Shown here: positions 5,870 through 9,792 of the stretch, piece by piece | Layout: each line of letters starts with the position of its first letter | Numbering within the stretch: position 1 is the first letter of the stretch | Source of the DNA: Pseudomonadota bacterium | Lineage (GTDB): Bacteria > Desulfobacterota > Desulfarculia > Desulfarculales > Desulfarculaceae | Assembly (NCBI GenBank): GCA_018902755.1 | Contig: JAHIQI010000048.1 | Span: forward strand, 1 to 9,792 | Direction: 5' to 3' | DNA length: 9,792 nt | Made by a program: the position numbers and the translations under genes | The notes under the pieces: model-generated | The model's database searches: none | Seen by the model: the letters and a program-made list of their open reading frames with translations, nothing else | What the model was told of the DNA's origin: nothing

Positions 5870-7480
5870 CTAGTGCCACACCGGCACGCTGGGGAAGCGG
5901 CCGGGATCGGTGTGGGGAATGAAACGGGCCGCGGAAAAGCGGTTCATGAGCGCCTGGTTCACGTTCAGCTCCAAATAGGTAAGCCGCCCCACCACCGCCT
6001 CCACCTGGGGCCGGACCTCCGGCTCCAACAAGAGCTTGCGGCACCCGGCCAGGGAGGAGTTGCCCAAGGGGATGAAGCGTTCTCGGGGAAGGTCGGGCAG
6101 CATGCCCAGGGTGATGGCCGTGTCCGGGTCGATGACGTTGCCAAAGGCCCCGGCCACGAAAAAGGCGCTGAGGTCGCTGAACTCCAGCCCCACCTCCTTT
6201 AGCACCGTGCTCAGGATGGTGTACATGGCCGCCTTGGAGCGCAGCAGGATGTCTATCTCCACCTCGTCCACGTAGATGGCCTCGCCGGTGGCCGACTCCG
6301 AGGCCGTGGCCACGATGTAGGCCCAGCCCTCCTCGCTCTCGAAGACGCGGGGGTGGTCGTAGATGCGGAACTTGCCCCGCATGTCCATGATCCGGGTCAG
6401 GTAGAGCTGGGCCAAAAGCTGCAACAGGCCCGAGCCGCACAGTCCCTTGGGACTCACCGCCACCCCGTCCGGGCCGGGGATGATCTTCAGGGTGGGCTCG
6501 TAGGTGACGGGGTCTATCTTCACTCCCTCGATGGCCCCCGGCTGGGCCAGGATGCCCATCTTGGCCACTCCGCTCTCCAGGGCCGGCCCCGCCGCCCCGG
6601 CGCAGGCCACCAGCCAGTCGCGGTTGCCCAGCACCACCTCGGCGTTGGTGCCCACGTCCACCAGGATGGCCAGGTCCTCGCGCTGGTGCAGGTCCGCGGC
6701 CACGATGCCCGCCACCAGGTCCCCGCCGAAGTAGGAGCCCACGTTGGGGAGCATCCAGCCCACCGTGGCGGGCCCCAGCTCCAGTCCCACGTCGCTGGTG
6801 TAAAAGGGGCTGGGCCGATTGACCAGGGGGATGTAGGGCTCCCTGGGTATGGACTGCACGTCCAGGCCCAGGAAGAAATGGGTCATGGTGGTGTTGCCCG
6901 CGGCCACCAGCCCGGCCACCTCCTCCACCCCGCGCCCGGCCTGGGCGCACATGTCGGCGATGACCTTAGCGGCGGCCTCCACCAGCATTTGGTGCAGGCG
7001 CTGCCCACCGCCGGGCTGGGCCGCCGCGTGGATACGGGTGAGGATGTCCGCCCCCAACTGAGTCTGGGGGTTGAGGCAGGTGCCCTTGGCCAGCTCCGCG
7101 CCGTCGGCCAACTCGTGCAAGGTGGCCTGCAAATGGGTGGAGCCCACGTCCAGGGCCACGCCCAGGCCCTCGCGCCCCCACAGCTCGGGCGGCACCTCCT
7201 GGGCCCGGGCGGCCAGCTCCTCGCCGGGCGCTTGGGCGGTGGCGTCGCCTGGCTCCACCTCCACCAAGACCGGACCGGCCGGGCCGGTGCAGACGGTGGC
7301 GGTCACCTTGTACCCCGCCTGGCGCATGACCTGGGCGAAGCCATCCAAACGGCCCACCGGCGCGGCGGGCCAGCCGCCCTCCCCACGGGCCAGGGCCTTG
7401 CCCAATCGGTCTATGGTCGCGGTGTTGTCGCCCAGACTGGGCGGGGTGAGCTCCAGGAAGTATTTGCGGCAGTCGCTCAT
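5870..7480 (-). CDS. ASKHA-fold ATPase, RACo/RamA-like (DUF4445), lacking the ferredoxin domain
   Basis: A member of the family that uses ATP to reactivate cob(II)alamin in corrinoid methyltransferases (RACE proteins). In the 536-residue protein, ELTPPSLGDN (10-19) matches the linker domain that normally follows a [2Fe-2S] ferredoxin domain. The ASKHA core shows phosphate-1 LDVGST (110-115), NPQTQLGADILTRI (137-150), GNTTMTHFFLGLD (195-207), DVGTNAE (275-281, phosphate-2), GLCGSGLL, and the adenosine motif AGAFGN (443-448). The C-terminus PLGNSSLAG ... FIPHTD is family-typical. No N-terminal 2Fe-2S or C-terminal 4Fe-4S cysteine cluster is present, so electrons would have to come from another protein. 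The start is ATG 7480 with AGGA 6 bases upstream; an earlier ATG at 7582 gives a non-homologous 34-residue stretch running through the promoter. It is the first gene of the operon. Confidence 0.85.
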   Translation of the reverse strand: MSDCRKYFLELTPPSLGDNTATIDRLGKALARGEGGWPAAPVGRLDGFAQVMRQAGYKVTATVCTGPAGPVLVEVEPGDATAQAPGEELAARAQEVPPELWGREGLGVALDVGSTHLQATLHELADGAELAKGTCLNPQTQLGADILTRIHAAAQPGGGQRLHQMLVEAAAKVIADMCAQAGRGVEEVAGLVAAGNTTMTHFFLGLDVQSIPREPYIPLVNRPSPFYTSDVGLELGPATVGWMLPNVGSYFGGDLVAGIVAADLHQREDLAILVDVGTNAEVVLGNRDWLVACAGAAGPALESGVAKMGILAQPGAIEGVKIDPVTYEPTLKIIPGPDGVAVSPKGLCGSGLLQLLAQLYLTRIMDMRGKFRIYDHPRVFESEEGWAYIVATASESATGEAIYVDEVEIDILLRSKAAMYTILSTVLKEVGLEFSDLSAFFVAGAFGNVIDPDTAITLGMLPDLPRERFIPLGNSSLAGCRKLLLEPEVRPQVEAVVGRLTYLELNVNQALMNRFSAARFIPHTDPGRFPSVPVWH

Positions 7481-7501
7481 GAATTTTCCTCGGCGCGGGC
7501 G

Positions 7502-7519
7502 TGTTGGCAAATGTTGGCA
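7502..7519. promoter_or_regulatory. Tandem TGTTGGCA repeat, possible operator
   Basis: The 8-mer TGTTGGCA occurs at 7502-7509 and 7512-7519, spaced exactly 10 bases, one helical turn, in the 100-bp divergent region between the ASKHA operon and the radical SAM gene. Tandem same-face sites are typical of response-regulator or activator binding. It lies about 20-40 bases before the ASKHA start codon. No regulator gene is visible in the window. Confidence 0.35.
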
Positions 7520-7543
7520 GCATGCGCAGCGAAAGTCAAACCA

Positions 7544-7573
7544 TTGGCCGCCTACCAGCGCGGGGTGTATTTT
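7544..7573 (+). promoter_or_regulatory. Promoter of the radical SAM gene
   Basis: -35 TTGGCC (7544-7549, 4 of 6), an 18-base spacer, then -10 TATTTT (7568-7573, 4 of 6) preceded by TG. Transcription should start near 7580, at or next to the ATG at 7581, which would make the mRNA leaderless or nearly so. That agrees with the absence of a Shine-Dalgarno sequence. Moderate support only. Confidence 0.45.
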
Positions 7574-7580
7574 AAAGCCC

Positions 7581-8465
7581 ATGCGCTACCAAGGCCCCAT
7601 CTACCGCCCGCCTTCCGAGGCCGACAGCCTGCTGGTGCAGGCCACGGTGGGCTGCCCCCACAACAAATGCAGCTTCTGCATGACCTATAAGAAAGGACCA
7701 CCCTTCAGGGTGCGGCCCGTGTCCGAAATAGTGGAGGACCTGACCGAGGCCCGGCGCGAGCTGGGGCCGGGGGTGCGCACCCTGTTCTTTCCGGCTGGCG
7801 ACAGCCTGGCCATGCCCACCGGCGAGTTGGCCGCCATCTGCGCCGAGGCGGGCGAGTTGTTCCCCCGCCTGGAACGCATAACGGTGTACGCCGGGGTGAA
7901 GAGCATCCTAAAGCACGGCCCCGAGGGCCTGCAGCGGCTTCGGGCTGCCGGGCTAATGCGCCTGCACGTGGGCCTGGAGAGCGGCCACGACCCCACCCTG
8001 CTGCGGGTGAAAAAGGGAGTGACCAGCGCCCAGCAAGTGGAGGCCGGGTGCATGGCCCTGGAGGCGGGACTGGAGCTGAGCCTGTACGTTATGCTGGGCC
8101 TGGCCGGGCCGGAGGACTCCCTGGCCCACGCACAGGCCACGGCAAGGGTGGTCAACGCCGTCAACCAGGCCGGAGCGCCGACCCTCAGGCTGCGCACCCT
8201 GCTGCCCAAGATCAACACCCTGCTCTTGCACCAGATCAAAAAGGGCCGATTCACCATGTGCACCCCCCAACAGACCCTGGACGAGGCCGGGGCCATCATC
8301 GCCGCCCTGAGCGGCCCCCTGAGCCTGCACAGCGACCACTACACCAACCATCTGAACCTGGCCGGGCATCTGCCCCAGGACCGGGAGCGCCTTTTGGGGC
8401 AGATCGAGGCAGCCATGAGTCTGCCCCGCAGCGCTTTCCGGGCGGATTTCGTGGGCACCCAATAG
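7581..8465 (+). CDS. Radical SAM protein of unknown specificity
   Basis: A 294-residue radical SAM enzyme. The Fe4S4/SAM site is GCPHNKCSFC (24-33) with Cys25, Cys30 and Cys33. The x4-x2 spacing differs from textbook CxxxCxxC but is seen in a known branch with the form GC-x-(H/W/Y)-N-(R/K)-C-T/S-F-C. The N-terminal IYRPPSEADSLLVQATVGC and following MTYKKGPPFRVRP are typical of that branch. HVGLESGHDPTLLRVKKGVT (~132-151) is the central barrel strand with the conserved GLESG. The C-terminal third shows no extra iron-sulfur, SPASM or B12-binding domain. Substrate unknown. The start is chosen because homologous sequence begins here; the frame is open further upstream, but that part is antisense to the ASKHA gene. 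No ribosome-binding site is seen, fitting a start at the mRNA end. It is divergent from the ASKHA operon. Confidence 0.88.
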   Translation: MRYQGPIYRPPSEADSLLVQATVGCPHNKCSFCMTYKKGPPFRVRPVSEIVEDLTEARRELGPGVRTLFFPAGDSLAMPTGELAAICAEAGELFPRLERITVYAGVKSILKHGPEGLQRLRAAGLMRLHVGLESGHDPTLLRVKKGVTSAQQVEAGCMALEAGLELSLYVMLGLAGPEDSLAHAQATARVVNAVNQAGAPTLRLRTLLPKINTLLLHQIKKGRFTMCTPQQTLDEAGAIIAALSGPLSLHSDHYTNHLNLAGHLPQDRERLLGQIEAAMSLPRSAFRADFVGTQ

Positions 8466-8472
8466 CCTCCCC

Positions 8473-8501
8473 TTGAGTGGCCGGGTGAGGGGTGTTATAA
8501 A
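8473..8501 (+). promoter_or_regulatory. Strong sigma70-type promoter of the LysM gene
   Basis: -35 TTGAGT (8473-8478, 4 of 6), a 17-base spacer, and -10 TATAAA (8496-8501, 5 of 6) with an extended TGT just before it. Predicted start is near 8508, leaving a leader of about 45 bases to the ATG at 8554. It starts 8 bases past the radical SAM stop, so the LysM gene is probably an independent transcription unit. Confidence 0.65.
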
Positions 8502-8553
8502 ACAAGATTAGCCGTCCGCGCCAATGCCGGACTGACTCGAAGAAGGGACAGGC

Positions 8554-9288
8554 ATGATTTCTTCCTACGACGACATGGGGCCCCGCATCGACCTCGGGGG
8601 AGACAGCACACCTCCGGAAGCGCATGGCGCCACCCGTAATCCCAACCCGCCCAGGATCCCCGGCGCCGCACCCGCGCCGCCGCGTATCACGCCCAAGAGC
8701 AGCCCCGGCGCCCTGGGCCTGGTCAGCCTTATGCTCTCCCTGTTGGCCCTGTGCGTAGCCATATGGGGCCTCCTCAGCCAACCGGAGATGATCCCCCAGC
8801 CGCCGATGTCGCCCTCGGTGATACCCGGAGCCACGGCCGAGCGGGTGGCCAAGCTGGAAAAGGACGTGGGTGATCTCATGCTGCGCATGGTCACTCTGGA
8901 GAAGGAGATCAAGGCGGTGGCCTCCAAGGCCGGGTCGGTGACCAAGCTCACCGAGCTGTCCAGCCGGGTGGCCGGGCTGCAAGATCGCCTGGACGCCCTA
9001 ACCGTGGAGCGCAAGATCGCGGGCCTGGAAAAGAAGGCCCCCGCCGCCGCGCCCGCCGCTGCCGCCCCTGCCGCCCAGGCAAAGGCCGCCCCGCCCCAGC
9101 CGGAAGAAAAGGCCCAAGAGAAGGCCGCCGAGCCTGAGCGGCAAAAACAGATTTACACCGTGCGCCGGGGTGACACCCTGTTCACCATCGCCCAGCGCTA
9201 CAAGGTAACCATGCGCGACCTCAAGTCCTGGAACAACCTGCGCAGCAACATGGTGATGATCGACCAGAAGCTGGTGATCTACAAGTAA
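8554..9288 (+). CDS. Membrane-anchored coiled-coil protein with C-terminal LysM domain
   Basis: A 244-residue envelope protein. In order: a Pro-rich, probably cytoplasmic N-terminus (1-51); one transmembrane helix (about 52-74); a coiled coil (about 94-156) with heptad-like Leu/Val/Met spacing; an Ala/Pro/Lys/Glu-rich flexible linker (about 160-198); and a single LysM domain (about 199-244) starting IYTVRRGDTLFTIAQRYKVT and ending KLVIYK. LysM binds peptidoglycan or chitin-like glycans, so the protein likely reaches from the inner membrane across the periplasm to the wall. No enzyme domain is present, so a scaffold or sensor role is an inference. The ATG has AGAAGGGA just upstream. It has its own promoter and a strong terminator. 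The Ala-rich linker should vary between relatives. Confidence 0.85.
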   Translation: MISSYDDMGPRIDLGGDSTPPEAHGATRNPNPPRIPGAAPAPPRITPKSSPGALGLVSLMLSLLALCVAIWGLLSQPEMIPQPPMSPSVIPGATAERVAKLEKDVGDLMLRMVTLEKEIKAVASKAGSVTKLTELSSRVAGLQDRLDALTVERKIAGLEKKAPAAAPAAAAPAAQAKAAPPQPEEKAQEKAAEPERQKQIYTVRRGDTLFTIAQRYKVTMRDLKSWNNLRSNMVMIDQKLVIYK

Positions 9289-9311
9289 GCCAGGCACCCC
9301 CACAAAAGTAT

Positions 9312-9354
9312 CGGCCCGCCCTCGCCTTGCGGCAGGGGCGGGCCGTTGGTTTTT
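9312..9354 (+). terminator. Rho-independent terminator after the LysM gene
   Basis: A 10-bp stem CGGCCCGCCC/GGGCGGGCCG (9312-9321 and 9336-9345) extends inward past one mismatch to a TTGC loop and is followed by TTGGTTTTT (9346-9354). It lies 24 bases after the LysM stop. On the opposite strand the same hairpin is followed by ATACTTTTG, so it may also terminate the DUF35 gene transcribed toward it. Confidence 0.9.
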
Positions 9355-9368
9355 AGCTGGCCGGAGGC

Positions 9369-9782
9369 CTAGACTTTTTCAAACACGTAATTGAGTTGGC
9401 CGTTGGGGAGTTGGTTGACCCGGGTCACCATCTCCATGCCGATCTTCACCTCTTCGAAGGGCACCTCGCCGATGCGCCCGAAGACCTTGAAGTCGCCGTA
9501 GTCCAGCACCGCGATGGCGTAGGGAAGGTCCTCGCCAAAGCCGATGGGCGCGTACATAAGCTCGCTGAAAGTCATCAACTTGCCCGCGCCCTCCACCATG
9601 AACCATTCCACCGGCTCACCCGGGCAAGCAAAGCAGTCGGCCCGAGGCGGGAAAAACTTCTGCCCGCACTTGGTGCACTGGGTGCCCGCCACCTTGCCCT
9701 CTTCCAGATAGCCGATGAAATCGTTGATCTTGGTCACCGCGGTGAAGCTCACCGTGCCGAATTTGCTGAAACGGGTGTCCAT
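9369..9782 (-). CDS. Zn-ribbon/OB-fold protein (DUF35)
   Basis: A 137-residue cytosolic protein with the two-part DUF35 architecture. A rubredoxin-like zinc ribbon has Cys36-x2-Cys39 and Cys50-x2-Cys53. An OB-fold follows (~60-137), with strands GKLMTFSEL, YAIAVLDYGDFKVFGRIGEV and VTRVNQLPNGQLNYVFEKV. Proteins of this family normally bind a thiolase or thiolase-like partner and help shuttle or position acyl-CoA (acetoacetyl-CoA synthesis, steroid side-chain cleavage). The partner gene is usually adjacent; here it would lie off the right edge, where TAA directly precedes CCGGAAATG and might be its stop codon. The start at 9782 has only GGA close by, and the upstream sequence is cut off, so a longer N-terminus cannot be excluded. 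Length is normal for the family. Confidence 0.88.
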   Translation of the reverse strand: MDTRFSKFGTVSFTAVTKINDFIGYLEEGKVAGTQCTKCGQKFFPPRADCFACPGEPVEWFMVEGAGKLMTFSELMYAPIGFGEDLPYAIAVLDYGDFKVFGRIGEVPFEEVKIGMEMVTRVNQLPNGQLNYVFEKV

Positions 9783-9792
9783 TTCCGGTTTA

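Noticed and set aside
5853..6950. 365-codon minus-strand open frame inside the ASKHA gene
   Set aside because: Out-of-frame shadow with Gly/Arg/His-rich composition, while the ASKHA frame carries all the motifs.
6353..7690. Large plus-strand open frames antisense to the ASKHA gene, including an upstream extension of the radical SAM gene from 7071
   Set aside because: Shadow composition; homology of the radical SAM protein begins at 7581.
1..9792. CRISPR array, tRNA, rRNA, phage or transposase genes
   Set aside because: No regularly spaced direct repeats, cloverleaf-type sequences or mobile-element genes were seen on either strand.

Overview
The window is GC-rich (third codon positions mostly G or C). 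Its gene content includes a corrinoid-activator-like ASKHA protein, a radical SAM protein, an M48/TPR lipoprotein, a DUF35 zinc-ribbon/OB protein, UspA and a LysM protein. This suggests a Gram-negative anaerobe of the Deltaproteobacteria/Desulfobacterota type, possibly close to Desulfarculales. That placement is inferred from gene content and composition, not from a search.

Layout, left to right. (1) Minus strand, 1-1322: dnaX, the clamp-loader ATPase, starting at a GTG and running off the left edge. A good sigma70-type promoter lies upstream, and the reading frame looks odd in the last ~100 bases. (2) Minus strand, 1472-2398: a HEAT-like protein of unknown function. (3) Plus strand, 2492-2788: a small thiamine-binding/MTH1187-family protein, divergent from (2). 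(4) Plus strand, 2866-4173: an M48 zinc-metalloprotease lipoprotein with a C-terminal TPR region. (5) 4174-4433: a convergent intergenic region with two related copies of a structured palindromic repeat; the second is bounded by perfect 19-bp inverted arms. (6) Minus strand, 7480 down to 4434: a tight three-gene operon of a RACo/RamA-like ASKHA ATPase without its usual ferredoxin domain, a divergent protein-kinase-fold protein, and a UspA-type nucleotide-binding protein coupled to the kinase gene by a TGATG overlap. (7) Plus strand, 7581-8465: a radical SAM protein divergent from that operon, apparently with almost no leader. (8) Plus strand, 8554-9288: a membrane-anchored coiled-coil LysM protein with its own strong promoter and a strong intrinsic terminator. 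(9) Minus strand, 9369-9782: a DUF35 zinc-ribbon/OB-fold protein.

How the genes fit together. dnaX, the peptidase and the LysM protein are ordinary housekeeping or envelope genes. The most unusual unit is the ASKHA-kinase-UspA operon: three proteins that each probably bind ATP or another nucleotide, made from one transcript and divergent from a radical SAM gene. The ASKHA family normally uses ATP to drive reductive reactivation of cobalamin enzymes, but this copy has no recognisable electron-transfer domain. Its partner or substrate is therefore unknown. No CRISPR array, tRNA, rRNA, insertion sequence or phage gene was recognised.
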